Shown here: positions 1-9,089 of the stretch, piece by piece
Layout: each line of letters begins with the position of its first letter
How positions within the stretch are numbered: the first letter of the stretch is position 1
Source of the DNA: Saprospiraceae bacterium UBA1994
GTDB lineage: Bacteria; Bacteroidota; Bacteroidia; Chitinophagales; Saprospiraceae
Assembly (NCBI GenBank): GCA_002335865.1
Contig: DDCY01000029.1
Span: forward strand, 74,620 to 138,619
DNA length: 64,000 nt
Direction: 5' to 3'
The notes under the pieces: generated by a model
Database searches by the model: none
What the model was told of the DNA's origin: nothing
Seen by the model: the letters and a program-made list of their open reading frames with translations, nothing else
Program-made: the position numbers and the translations under genes

Positions 1-20
1 TTCGAATCCCGTCTTTCGCT
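1..20 (+). tRNA. 3' end of a tRNA (partial; Gly-like)
   Basis: The window opens inside a tRNA: a TTCGAAT T-loop, the 3' half of the T-stem (CCCGT), an acceptor strand CTTTCGC and a U at the discriminator position. U73 with a GCGAAAG-type 5' acceptor fits tRNA-Gly best; tRNA-Cys also carries U73. The anticodon lies outside the window, so the identity is inferred. It sits 75 bases upstream of tRNA-Leu and is probably co-transcribed with it. Confidence 0.6.
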
Positions 21-95
21 CAATTTTCTTTGGTCGACAATTTTGTTGGACTTAGATCATCAGAAGTTTCGTTTCTGATCTACCCTATAATGTAT

Positions 96-179
96 GCCCG
101 AATGGTGGAACTGGTAGACACGCCGGACTTAAAATCCTGTGCACTTATGTGCGTGTCGGTTCGACTCCGACTTCGGGTA
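96..179 (+). tRNA. tRNA-Leu (anticodon UAA)
   Basis: An 84-base class II tRNA. The acceptor arm GCCCGAA pairs with TTCGGGT (one G-U pair) and is followed by discriminator A. The D-arm contains TGGTAGA, the anticodon loop reads CTTAAAA with anticodon TAA, there is a long variable arm, and the T-arm has GGTTCGACTCC. A long variable arm with A73 and a UAA anticodon identifies leucine. CCA is not encoded. It reads UUA and UUG codons. Confidence 0.95.
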
Positions 180-547
180 CAATTTTTATCAAAAAATATG
201 TACAACTTTTATCTTCATTTTGGACTCTCTAAATTGAAGATTATTACGGGTAATTATGGGTTTATCGATTAAACCAATTTAGTGAGGCCTCTCTAAAATA
301 TTATCTGTTAGGTTTAATCTCTTATCTTTCTATTCTGCCAGTAATAGGATTATTTCAAATATCTCTTGTTTTTTCTATTGTCAAAAAGCGTTTAATTGAG
401 TTTTTCTAAGCAAATAGATTTAAGATCAACATAAGGTCAATACTGAAGCAAAAGGAAGGATGTTGAAATGATAACATATAAATTTTATCAAAAGCAATTT
501 TTCGTAAGTCAAATAATACTTTGCTACGGATGTCAAAATCTAATACG
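180..547. other. Intergenic region, no gene seen
   Basis: AT-rich sequence between tRNA-Leu and the 3' end of lptD, which arrives from the other strand. Short open frames here have no recognisable protein features, and no convincing RNA structure was seen. Confidence 0.5.
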
Positions 548-3286
548 TTAGAAAAATCGATTGGGATTGTTCTGTTTATAGTCAGCCTTAAGGAAGCTAA
601 GTTGGTTTGATTTAACACCAATGAAAAATCCATATACACCACGTGCAGGAATCCAACTAAGGTTCATTCTCCAACAATGTAAATCTCTAGCAAAATTTAG
701 GCTGGGATAAATAAAGCTTTTATTTTTTATATCAAACGCAATATTACCTACAGTCAGCTCCCAGTTTTTGGATAATTGTACGCGTCCTCTTAGTTGTATA
801 CTATGTACATTTACCATTAATGTATCTACTTCATCTATTCTACGCACTGCGACTTGATAGGTATGATTAATACTGAATTTTTCTAATAAATCGTATATAT
901 TACCTGCTTCTATCTTCTTTTTAGATTTATTTCCTTTTTTAATATTCTTTTTATCATCCGACTTGTTATCACTTTGGAATATTGCTTTTAGCTTCTTGAA
1001 AGTCAATCTAGTGTTGAAAGTTGCACTAAAATTATCAAAGGCAAGTAGCCTACCTCTGCGTGACCAGACTGTCTCATTTATACTTCGATTATCAGATTTG
1101 AGATATGGTGTGTACGTCGCAGCAAAATTTAAATTAGTAATATTCTTAATCAATGTTGTGTTGCCGCTTAACCTAACGTCGCTCCATTTTAAACTATCGC
1201 GTACAAAATTGTAATTGCCATTGACGTTAATATTATTAAATATCTTGAATTTCTTTTCTGTCGAATCTTTTTTAGAGAAATATTTAGCTTCGATTTGATT
1301 GGTGAAACCATAAGTGAAACTCATTGCTTTTTCACTGAGAGGGGCAGAGAATATTCCTCCTTGATACGGATTGTACTCCAAGGGATCTACAAATTTTTCA
1401 TTGGGATCTGTAGACACTTCTCTTATATATTTTGCACGAGTATCAGGAGCATAACTGAGACCGATGGTTGGCTTGATTACGTGCCTTATTCCTCGAAGCC
1501 ATCCTTTCTGAAAAGTTTTGGTTCCAAATATCTGCGTGGACACATTGATACTTGAATTGAATTTTCTAAAGGTTTCAAAGCCTCCAACAATATTTTCACT
1601 AAAAGTTCCGAATGTAGTGTCTTGATTTACGACTTCTTGCCCAGTTAAAGGTATAGTATCTATTGAAATAGTATCAAAAAGTAGCTCGGAGTTATATTGA
1701 TTTTCAAGAGTGCGGAAATACCACAATTCTTCATAGCTCGCGCTAGGTGTTACGTTAAAGTATTTGGCTACTCTGAAACTTGCTCCTGTAGAGGCCTTGT
1801 GAGAAAATCCATATTGCATTTCGTCAAATACAGCTTGTGTAAATAAGGTCGTGTCGGTAGTTTGTACGAAATTTTTGAAGGCTCCGCTATATTTTAAATT
1901 TACCTTTTCAAACCATTTCTCATCATTAGATCCCACGTTCTTCCTCTTAAATGGGAAGATAGTATTCATGTTGAGATTGATGTTGGGTAAGGTAACTGTT
2001 ACTTTTCTTGTCCGATTATCTTGGCTATGATTGAGTGTCATAGAGAAGGAAAAAGGGGTGCCTGGCATACTATGTCTAAATCCAAAATTAGATCTTAATT
2101 TGTTCTCAAATACATTATCAAAATCATTAAATGTACGAGAGCTATATTGATTAGACTGTAGATTGATCGATCCATCGATAGATCTGTACGGGTGCGCTTT
2201 CGCATCTTGCCTATGACTTAATTGAATACTGAACGATGTAGACAATTCATCACTTCCATCTACACTAGATTCTCTCTTGATACGACTGTAACCCAATTCG
2301 ACTCTTCCTGTATATGCATATCTCTTTTTATAACTGCTTTGTACACGTGTAGCGAATGATCCATTGGTATATATATCGCCCAATACACGTACATCCATAT
2401 ACTGATTGATAGGGAAGTAGTAACCGATATTTCTAAAAGTAAGGCCTAGGTCTTTATCATAAGTAAATTCGGATGGAAATATTAATCCACTAGATTTACC
2501 TTGTAATAATGGAAAGAAGCCAAACGGCAGAAAAAGTGGAGTCGGTATCCCAGCTATTTCTAGATTCGAAGGCCCTAGTACAGCAAGTTTGTCTGGAACA
2601 AGTTTAAGTTTGCTACAACGAATACCAAAGTGAGGATGCTCGTGATTACATGTTGTGATGATTGCATTTTCATTGAAAATTTGATCATCTAAGTTTAGAG
2701 TGTCGTTTGCTTTACTTAAAAACTTAGTTTTGTTGCCATGTAAGAAGAATTCTCCTTCTTTAGATATAGCATCATATACGATTCCTTTCTGAGTTTTAAA
2801 ATTAAACTTTAGCTCTTGATAATTAAACTCTTGATCAGGATTAGTAAAAGTAGGACGATCCATGTATAATCCCAAGCTGTCTACCTCTTTGAATGCATGA
2901 GCAATGTTCGTATTAAAATCAAATATCAAATAAGCACCCTGGATCTTCATGTCTTGAAACTCAACGAATGCATTCCCATATAGATGTATCTGATTATTGA
3001 CTACATCCATATAGTTACTATCTCTAGAACCATACACCACTTGATCAACTACAGAATCTGAAGAAATCGTGATATTAGGATCAATAGTGGGTTTAAAAAT
3101 TGTGTTACTATCCAATACTCCGCTAGTATCGGTTAACATTTCTAGAGTATCGATCAATACAGGAATAGTATCTTTGAGTACATCTAGGCTATCTGTATCT
3201 GTAGAAATCACTTTATTCGGATTCTGACCAACTAACAGCTGATTAAATATTATAAATATTAATAATATGTAAAAGATTCTATTCAA
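548..3286 (-). CDS. lptD: LPS-assembly outer-membrane protein LptD-like (912 aa)
   Basis: LptD is the outer-membrane barrel that inserts lipopolysaccharide into the outer leaflet, working with the Lpt bridge. Residues 1-20 form a signal peptide ending near LLVGQ. A Ser/Thr/Asp-rich linker follows, then an OstA-like beta-jellyroll segment from about residue 80 (VYGSRDSNYMDVVNNQIHLY) with alternating hydrophobic strands. From about residue 250 the LptD barrel begins, with the Bacteroidota-typical PTPLFLPFGFFPLLQGKSSG stretch. The protein ends in an aromatic NRFF, as is common for barrel proteins. It is divergent from an MCE/MlaD gene, so the region looks like an envelope lipid-traffic locus. 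The length fits Bacteroidota homologues. Confidence 0.9.
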   Translation of the reverse strand: MNRIFYILLIFIIFNQLLVGQNPNKVISTDTDSLDVLKDTIPVLIDTLEMLTDTSGVLDSNTIFKPTIDPNITISSDSVVDQVVYGSRDSNYMDVVNNQIHLYGNAFVEFQDMKIQGAYLIFDFNTNIAHAFKEVDSLGLYMDRPTFTNPDQEFNYQELKFNFKTQKGIVYDAISKEGEFFLHGNKTKFLSKANDTLNLDDQIFNENAIITTCNHEHPHFGIRCSKLKLVPDKLAVLGPSNLEIAGIPTPLFLPFGFFPLLQGKSSGLIFPSEFTYDKDLGLTFRNIGYYFPINQYMDVRVLGDIYTNGSFATRVQSSYKKRYAYTGRVELGYSRIKRESSVDGSDELSTSFSIQLSHRQDAKAHPYRSIDGSINLQSNQYSSRTFNDFDNVFENKLRSNFGFRHSMPGTPFSFSMTLNHSQDNRTRKVTVTLPNINLNMNTIFPFKRKNVGSNDEKWFEKVNLKYSGAFKNFVQTTDTTLFTQAVFDEMQYGFSHKASTGASFRVAKYFNVTPSASYEELWYFRTLENQYNSELLFDTISIDTIPLTGQEVVNQDTTFGTFSENIVGGFETFRKFNSSINVSTQIFGTKTFQKGWLRGIRHVIKPTIGLSYAPDTRAKYIREVSTDPNEKFVDPLEYNPYQGGIFSAPLSEKAMSFTYGFTNQIEAKYFSKKDSTEKKFKIFNNINVNGNYNFVRDSLKWSDVRLSGNTTLIKNITNLNFAATYTPYLKSDNRSINETVWSRRGRLLAFDNFSATFNTRLTFKKLKAIFQSDNKSDDKKNIKKGNKSKKKIEAGNIYDLLEKFSINHTYQVAVRRIDEVDTLMVNVHSIQLRGRVQLSKNWELTVGNIAFDIKNKSFIYPSLNFARDLHCWRMNLSWIPARGVYGFFIGVKSNQLSFLKADYKQNNPNRFF

Positions 3287-3592
3287 TATTAATTGTAGTC
3301 ATTAAATATGTGGGTAAAGGTATCGATAATATGATCTATCAACTAATATGACAAACGATAAATAGAGTAAGAATGAGTGCTAGAAGTAATCGAAATAGCT
3401 GTTAAATAAGTATTAAAGTAAAATGAAGTGGCTTCTTTTTAGAACATACTATTGATTCTATAGTTATCATTTCGATTATATCTTCATTACAACATCTTAA
3501 AATTTTGATCGGAAGGCTGTCAATTAGCATCATAAAGACTAGTAAGTAATCAATAATGCTAACTTTGCAGTGAAATATTAACAAAGATAAAT
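3287..3592. other. Divergent promoter region lptD / mlaD
   Basis: This 306-bp AT-rich spacer separates the divergent lptD and mlaD starts. A 65-codon minus-strand open frame inside it overlaps the mlaD start and has no family features, so I do not call it. The only regulatory signal I can point to is the -7-like element at 3560-3567. Confidence 0.5.
3560..3567 (+). promoter_or_regulatory. Candidate Bacteroidota -7 element for mlaD
   Basis: TAACTTTG matches the Bacteroidota -7 consensus TAnnTTTG and lies 25 bases upstream of the mlaD ATG. No clear TTTG -33 box sits at the expected spacing, so this is a partial match only. Confidence 0.35.
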
Positions 3593-4651
3593 ATGTCAAG
3601 AGAAGCTATAATCGGATTGCTATCAATTGTAACTGTTGTTGGAATGGTGTGGGGATACAAATTCGTAAAAGGAGAGGTAATGCTTTCTCGATCTTATACA
3701 TTCATATCGGTATTTGAAGATGTATCACAGTTAGCGGTTTCATCGCCTGTATTGGTCAATGGTCTGAAAGTTGGTGCTATCACGGATATCACTGTAAATC
3801 CTAGCAACACCAAAGAGATGTTTGTTGAGTATAATGTGAATGGAGAATTTAATTTACCTAAATCTACAAAAGCAATTATGATTAGTGATGGTCTTGTAGG
3901 TGGTAAATCGTTATCTTTAGAATATGGTAATATCTGTAAAGGATCTGATTGTGCAGAAGATGGACAGAGAATATTAGGAGGATCAAGAGGTCTGATAGGG
4001 TCTATGCTAGCCGGCGAAGATTTGGGTAAATACGTAACTCAAATCACAGACGGAGTAACTAAGTCGCTCAACACTAGAGAAGAAGGAAACCTTAATAATC
4101 CTATTAATAAAACCATCAATAACTTACAAGTTACTATGGAGAATATGGCTAGGCTTACTGCCTCTATGGATCGATTGGTAAGAAGATCTTCCACAAATCT
4201 ACAGAAGACCATGGCCAATATGGAATCAGTAACTGCTAATCTTGCTAAGAATAATATACAGGTCAATAGCATTTTATCTAATCTTAATACGGTTTCGACC
4301 GATTTGAAAAATGCTAATCTTGGGGCTACAGTAGCTAATATGAGTAATGCAGTAGATGGAGCTAACGACGTAATGGCTAGTCTTACAACGACAGCGGAGT
4401 CTGCAGATTTATCTGTGAAGCAACTCCACGAAGTGATCACAAAGATGAATAGTGGAAATGGTACATTGTCTAAGTTACTAAACGATAAAGCGCTTTATAA
4501 TAATCTTGAATTGACAAGTAAGAATTTGTCATTACTGTTACAAGACCTTAGATTGAATCCAAGTAGATATGTCAAAGTATCTGTATTTGGTGGAAAGAAT
4601 AAAGATGAATATGTCAAACCTGAAAACGATCCGGCTTTTATAGAAAAGTAA
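3593..4651 (+). CDS. mlaD: MCE/MlaD family lipid-transport protein (352 aa)
   Basis: This is a substrate-binding protein of an Mla-type phospholipid transporter, anchored in the inner membrane and facing the periplasm. One N-terminal membrane helix (about residues 6-24) is followed by a single MCE domain at about 35-115 with the hallmark SSPVLVNGLKVGAITDI motif. The rest is a long Asn/Thr/Leu-rich helical tail with heptad-like repeats (about 150-310), expected to form a coiled tube. The ATG is preceded by an A-rich leader. The usual partner ATPase and permease (MlaF/MlaE) are not in this window. It is followed by a strong bidirectional terminator. Confidence 0.88.
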   Translation: MSREAIIGLLSIVTVVGMVWGYKFVKGEVMLSRSYTFISVFEDVSQLAVSSPVLVNGLKVGAITDITVNPSNTKEMFVEYNVNGEFNLPKSTKAIMISDGLVGGKSLSLEYGNICKGSDCAEDGQRILGGSRGLIGSMLAGEDLGKYVTQITDGVTKSLNTREEGNLNNPINKTINNLQVTMENMARLTASMDRLVRRSSTNLQKTMANMESVTANLAKNNIQVNSILSNLNTVSTDLKNANLGATVANMSNAVDGANDVMASLTTTAESADLSVKQLHEVITKMNSGNGTLSKLLNDKALYNNLELTSKNLSLLLQDLRLNPSRYVKVSVFGGKNKDEYVKPENDPAFIEK

Positions 4652-4682
4652 TAAAAAAGTAATTTCTATTTCGATAGAGAAT

Positions 4683-4719
4683 AAAAAAGAGAAATTCACT
4701 GAGTGGATTTCTCTTTTTT
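4683..4719. terminator. Bidirectional Rho-independent terminator
   Basis: Long inverted repeat, AAAAAAGAGAAATtCAC then TGA then GTGgATTTCTCTTTTTT, with A/T runs on both flanks. It lies between the converging mlaD and arsS-like genes and can serve both strands. Confidence 0.85.
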
Positions 4720-4784
4720 ATATTCGAAGTATTATTGAGACCTACTAGCGTTTAAAATTTTATAATTGTAATTTTTATTTACCC

Positions 4785-5840
4785 TTACGCCACCTCACCA
4801 CCACAGCTACTACCTGCACCTGCAGTGCATCCATAACAATGCTGATTAGTTACCACTTTACGATCCATCAAAGCTTTCATGTCAAAATTGTCGATATGTT
4901 GACTATTCGCCTCCACTTTAAGGTCTAGCATCTGATTGAAATCACAGTCATATATATAGCCATCCCAACTGATAGACAGTGTATTGCGACACATAAGGCC
5001 TTGCACTGTCGCAGGATTAAAGGCTTCTACAAGTTCAGTCATATACTGCTCATAGTTGCTAGATTCTATCAGGTAATCTAGGAATCTAGCCACAGGAAGA
5101 TTAGTGATTACAAATAGATTATTGAATTGGATATCAAACTTACGATCTAGCTGACGTTTAAATTCTGCCTCCAATGTATGTTGATCTCCAGGAAGATATG
5201 CACCCGATGGATTATAAACTAAATCCAATTGTAGTCCTGATCCTTCCATACCATATCCTACAGCATTTAGCTCTTTGAGAGCTTGGATACTATCTTCGAA
5301 AACTCCATCTCCACGTTGACTATCTGTACGAGTCTTACTAAAGTAAGGTAGCGATGATACTATATGTACTTTGTTCGTTGCTAAAAATTGTGGTAAGTCA
5401 TGATACTTCTTATTGGCTCTAATGATCGTAAGATTACATCTGTCGATTACTTGAACACCGATCTTAGTACACTCCTCTACAAACCATCTAAAATGCGCAT
5501 TCATTTCTGGTGCTCCACCTGTAATATCTACAGTAGGTATTTTATATGTACGGATTATATCAAGACACTTCACTAAAGTTGCCTTGTCCATATTCTCTTC
5601 TTTCTTATCTGGTCCTGCATCTACATGACAGTGTCCACAAGTCTGATTACAAAGCTTTCCAATATTAATCTGAAAAACCTCAACAGGGCTCGGAGTAATT
5701 ACGTCTCCAATCATTTTGCCAAACGAAGTGAACTTACTATCAGTCAACTCTTTGCCATTCAATACCTGTAGCTGAAAAAAAGTATCAGCCATTGGGTTAT
5801 TGGTCTTGTCTAGTGATTTAGTTTTTTGCTTTACACCCAT
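4785..5840 (-). CDS. arsS: ArsS-like radical SAM protein (arsenosugar biosynthesis type; 351 aa)
   Basis: Radical SAM enzyme resembling ArsS, proposed to couple an adenosyl group to dimethylarsinous acid in arsenosugar formation. The cluster motif is CNQTCGHC (CxxxCxxC) at about residues 63-70, followed by HVDAGPD and the SAM-binding segment DITGGAPE. The C-terminal half contains MCRNTLSISWDGYIYDCDFN, then a Cys-rich end CYGCTAGAGSSCGG that probably holds an auxiliary metal site. All key cysteines are standard codons, unlike the selenocysteine forms known in this family. The AhpD-like gene directly upstream is the usual neighbour. No arsM, arsR or arsenate reductase gene is present nearby, so the arsenic role rests on family likeness. 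The first ATG is used, though a shorter start at residue 17 is possible. Confidence 0.82.
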   Translation of the reverse strand: MGVKQKTKSLDKTNNPMADTFFQLQVLNGKELTDSKFTSFGKMIGDVITPSPVEVFQINIGKLCNQTCGHCHVDAGPDKKEENMDKATLVKCLDIIRTYKIPTVDITGGAPEMNAHFRWFVEECTKIGVQVIDRCNLTIIRANKKYHDLPQFLATNKVHIVSSLPYFSKTRTDSQRGDGVFEDSIQALKELNAVGYGMEGSGLQLDLVYNPSGAYLPGDQHTLEAEFKRQLDRKFDIQFNNLFVITNLPVARFLDYLIESSNYEQYMTELVEAFNPATVQGLMCRNTLSISWDGYIYDCDFNQMLDLKVEANSQHIDNFDMKALMDRKVVTNQHCYGCTAGAGSSCGGEVA

Positions 5841-5948
5841 TATATATATACATATTATTGAATATGCTTTTGGTTATTCTATTGTGAATGTTTTTTATTT
5901 AAGCTATTTATAAGCTAACGTTGTTGACGATCATTAGAATCGATTTGT

Positions 5949-6284
5949 CTACATTAATTTCCCCTTCACTTGATTCATCATCATTACACTATTTACTAAT
6001 GTGGCTCCACTTTTGATTGCGGCTGCTACATGTACAGCCTCCATCATCTGTTCTTCGTCGGCACCATTGCTTAGACATGCATTGGTATAGGAGTCCATAC
6101 AATATGGACAAGATTCCGAGTGGGCTACAGCCAAAGCGATTAAGCATTTTTCCCTTCTGGTCAATGCACCTTCTTCAAATACGGATGAATAGTAGTCAAA
6201 AAATTTTTTACCCATCACTTCTTGAAAGTCTGTAATATCTTTGAATTTCTTTAAATCTTCTGGCTGAAAATATCCCTTACTCAT
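5949..6284 (-). CDS. ArsS-associated AhpD-like / carboxymuconolactone decarboxylase-fold protein (111 aa)
   Basis: A small all-helical AhpD/CMD-fold protein. The redox motif SESCPYCMDSY (CxxC at about residues 58-61) lies between helices, as in alkylhydroperoxidase AhpD, and a further Cys follows in TNACLSNGA. AhpD-type proteins relay thiol-disulfide electrons or act as small peroxidases. It lies 108 bp upstream of the arsS-like gene in the same direction. This pairing recurs in arsenosugar-type loci, where the protein is annotated as peroxidase-like. Its exact substrate is unknown. Length and motif placement fit a complete single-domain member. Confidence 0.8.
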   Translation of the reverse strand: MSKGYFQPEDLKKFKDITDFQEVMGKKFFDYYSSVFEEGALTRREKCLIALAVAHSESCPYCMDSYTNACLSNGADEEQMMEAVHVAAAIKSGATLVNSVMMMNQVKGKLM

Positions 6285-6396
6285 ATGAAAGTTTTTTTAA
6301 ATTGAGACGTAAGTTAATACTAAACTTATCTATCTGCTAAATGGTTGAATGTATATGCTGTCAATGTGTGATATTGATGATTTAAATGACAATCTA

Positions 6397-6921
6397 CTAA
6401 CTTTCTCGCTTGACGAGTTTAGCAATATAAGCCAAATGATGTGCAGATTGCTTATGATACATCATACGTGAAGTTGCTAAATCTACATAACTTAAATCCG
6501 CAGTGTGACGATATAGTCTGTTCCAGTCCTCTATTTTCAAAGCATCCATGAGATTACTCCATTTGGTATGCAAGGCTGTGATTAGGCTAATCGAGACAGG
6601 GATCATCTTAAGTTTATAGTCAGGCAGCTTGGCCCATTCGGCTTCTTCATAAGGCTTGATAGTAGGCTCTGTCTCTGTCAGCGAAAGCTTAAATCTTATA
6701 TATGCATTCATATGGCTGTCGGCTATATGATGGATAAGTTGGGTGACTGTCCATCCTCTAGGTCGATAAGTAGTTTTCATTTGATGATCTGTCAAATTAG
6801 TTATAGTTGCCCAAAGTAGCTGTGGATACTTAGCGATGTAAGCTATATTATCAGCGGCAGATAGACTCCATTATGGATCTTGGTTATCAAATGTTCCTAT
6901 TGTATAATTAAGGTCTTTCAT
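6397..6921 (-). pseudogene. DinB/YfiT-family putative metal hydrolase gene with a premature stop
   Basis: The intact frame from 6795 down encodes a YfiT-like DinB-fold domain (YRPRGWTVTQLIHHIADSHM, AYIRFKLSLTETEPTIKPY). The same frame continues upstream to an ATG at 6919-6921 as MKDLNYTIGTFDNQDP, then TAA at 6871-6873, then WSLSAADNIAYIAKYPQLLW, which is the missing first helix. A single nonsense codon therefore splits a gene of about 174 codons. The C-terminal part also looks altered: the usual His-x-x-x-His metal pair (WHGKHH in typical members) reads YHKQSAHHLAY. Rescue by an internal TTG near 6795 would remove the first helix. Either a decaying gene or a sequencing error at one base. Confidence 0.75.
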
Positions 6922-7005
6922 AATAGAATAGTGAAGATTTAAGTTCTACATTTAGTTTAAATCATGTTCAACACCATAGATAACTTAGTACACAACTAAT
7001 TATAT

Positions 7006-8103
7006 ATGTCTTCGATAATATCTTCAAAACATAAGTACAAGTACTTCTGGATCATTCTAGGTGTCTTATCGTTTGGTGTAGATCGTATAATGGCTACAGC
7101 ACCGGATTGGGTAGATATGTTTTATTTCCGAGGTATTTTTCAAGGTTTTCGTTGGATATATGATCATACTCTCGGTTTTTTGCCAATTCCTGTGGTGTAT
7201 ATATCCCTGGTTGTATTTGTAATTTATACCGCTAGGATATTTATTAAGATGATTAAAAATGCCAAAGAGGGACATTGGTTATCTGGATTGGGAGAAGGCC
7301 TCTTGGGTTTGTTAGCATTCTTTGGTGGTTCAGTATTTTTCTTCTATTTACTTTGGGGGTATAACTATAATAGATCTAATATCTACGCAGATTTAGATAT
7401 GCAAGAGCAAGTTATCGATAGTATATATCTCATGAATGAAATAGATCGTGTAACGAAAGAACTTATCTCGACTAGAATGATTGTTTCTACTGATAGCTTA
7501 AATGCCATTAGTGAAGTCTTTATTCCTGAAGATTTGGAATCCCAAATTCGTGATAACCTAGAAGGATTATTAGAAAGTTGGGACATACCTACTACTGGTA
7601 GAGTACGTGTAAGGAAGTTAGCTCTCAAGGGTATCTTACTAAGATTTTCGACCGCAGGCGTCTATGTACCTTATGTATTCGAAGGACATATTGATGGGGG
7701 ATTACATCCGATTCTATGGCCCTTTACGATGGCACATGAGATGACTCATGGATATGGATACGGTGATGAAGGGACTTGCAATTTTATAGGTTACCTAGCT
7801 TGTGTGCAATCTGATAATGATGTGATTCGCTACAGTGCGATCAGAGCATATTGGCGATACCTAATGTCTGATTTAAGAAAGCTTGATAAAGAATTATATC
7901 GACAATATATGATCCTATTGCCTCTTGCACTAAAGGTAGACCTCAATGAAATAATAGAATACATGGATCGTTATCCAGATATCATGCCAGCAGTCAGAGA
8001 TAAAATGTATGATAGTTATCTAAAGTCTCATGGTGTAAAAGATGGACTAGCCAACTACAGTCATATGATTAAGTATATTAAGGCTTATAGGGAGAGAAAG
8101 TGA
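7006..8103 (+). CDS. DUF3810 membrane protein with HExxH metalloprotease motif (365 aa)
   Basis: Conserved Bacteroidota membrane protein of unknown function. Membrane segments are visible at about residues 13-30, 62-85 and 98-118, followed by a soluble domain. At about residue 244 sits AHEMTHGYGYGDE, an HExxH zinc-binding motif with a downstream Glu, as in gluzincin-type proteases (HExxH...E). The soluble part presumably faces the periplasm, but topology was not computed. It stands alone, divergent from the broken DinB gene and convergent with mqnB. Family membership is from recalled motifs and no substrate is known. The start ATG follows an AT-rich leader and gives a normal family length. 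Confidence 0.8.
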   Translation: MSSIISSKHKYKYFWIILGVLSFGVDRIMATAPDWVDMFYFRGIFQGFRWIYDHTLGFLPIPVVYISLVVFVIYTARIFIKMIKNAKEGHWLSGLGEGLLGLLAFFGGSVFFFYLLWGYNYNRSNIYADLDMQEQVIDSIYLMNEIDRVTKELISTRMIVSTDSLNAISEVFIPEDLESQIRDNLEGLLESWDIPTTGRVRVRKLALKGILLRFSTAGVYVPYVFEGHIDGGLHPILWPFTMAHEMTHGYGYGDEGTCNFIGYLACVQSDNDVIRYSAIRAYWRYLMSDLRKLDKELYRQYMILLPLALKVDLNEIIEYMDRYPDIMPAVRDKMYDSYLKSHGVKDGLANYSHMIKYIKAYRERK

Positions 8104-8223
8104 TTATTGAAATTAAATTCTAAAAGGAAATTCTAATATACCACGTATTTTAGTTTGCTTACTAAGGGCATGATGTATTAAGAAAATATGTTCAGGTAAT
8201 CAGAGGCTATTAATTAATAAATC

Positions 8224-8934
8224 TTACAACCAATCCAAAGCCTTATTTCGCTCGGCTGGTTTTTCAATATTATTAAGAAGTTCTATAATGGTTTGATTCA
8301 ATTTATCGATAGCTAATTCGACTTGCCAGCCAGCTCTGTTTCGTGGTTCTACATAGTTGGATAAAGCTCGGAGTTGAACATGTTGGATATCCATATTCAT
8401 ACAAGCATAATGAAATCCTGCACCTTCCATAGTTTCTATATCTGCTTTGTATTTTGATTGGATGAGGTCAATACTTGTTTGGGTGCCATTTACTTTGTTA
8501 ACAGTAAGTGCTTTTACTTTTTTGATATCAAAACTATATTTGAGACCATCGTTGATCAGTGCACCATCAGTATACGGATATTTGTTTTTGGCTTCGAGCT
8601 CTAGATCGTAAACATCTGTAAATGATCCATCAGCTTCTTCTACACCTAAGTCGGCAAATCTATCGCTAGTCACATGAACGACGGTACCCAGTGGCAAGTC
8701 TCTGTTGTAACTTCCTGCGACTCCCGCATTGATAGCAAGGTCAAGAGTCGTTATCTCATTGAATCTTGCTAATGCAAATGCAGTCTTAATAGCTCCAATA
8801 CCAGTAACTAAGGGATAGATCTCGTGCCCTTTGTACTCATAATGAAAGAAAGAAGCCTTGTGACCTTCAGCATCGAGATGCTGTAATAAAGGATCGATTT
8901 CAAATGAGGTAGATGCAATAATCGCGATTTTCAT
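8224..8934 (-). CDS. mqnB: Futalosine hydrolase (menaquinone biosynthesis), 236 aa
   Basis: Nucleosidase that releases hypoxanthine from futalosine to give dehypoxanthine futalosine in the alternative menaquinone pathway. It has the nucleoside phosphorylase/hydrolase fold: INAGVAGSYNRDLPLGTVVHV in the N-terminal half and DIETMEGAGFHYAC (the purine/ribose-binding MEGAG motif) near residue 155. The segment DRFADLGVEEADGSFTDVYDL is characteristic of MqnB rather than of MTA/SAH nucleosidase. Other mqn genes are not in the window, as is usual for scattered Bacteroidota mqn genes. It is divergent from recQ with about 155 bp between the starts. Confidence 0.87.
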   Translation of the reverse strand: MKIAIIASTSFEIDPLLQHLDAEGHKASFFHYEYKGHEIYPLVTGIGAIKTAFALARFNEITTLDLAINAGVAGSYNRDLPLGTVVHVTSDRFADLGVEEADGSFTDVYDLELEAKNKYPYTDGALINDGLKYSFDIKKVKALTVNKVNGTQTSIDLIQSKYKADIETMEGAGFHYACMNMDIQHVQLRALSNYVEPRNRAGWQVELAIDKLNQTIIELLNNIEKPAERNKALDWL

Positions 8935-9089
8935 AGAAATAGTAATATTTGATTATTGAAGATAGGTAGATAATAGTTAAGTAGGGTAATTATTCAATCA
9001 TATCAACTTTTCAATTACTTTCAATACCACATTCTATTTCTATCTACATTACCTACCTTCACTCTCAGAAAAGAAATACCACTATATCT

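Noticed and set aside
30..272. 80-codon plus-strand frame across tRNA-Leu
   Set aside because: Runs through a complete tRNA gene; cannot be a real protein gene.
3402..3599. 65-codon minus-strand frame in the lptD/mlaD spacer
   Set aside because: Overlaps the mlaD start and has no recognisable domain.
4039..4440. 133-codon minus-strand open frame inside mlaD
   Set aside because: Antisense shadow of the low-complexity MlaD tail; no family features and no plausible start context.
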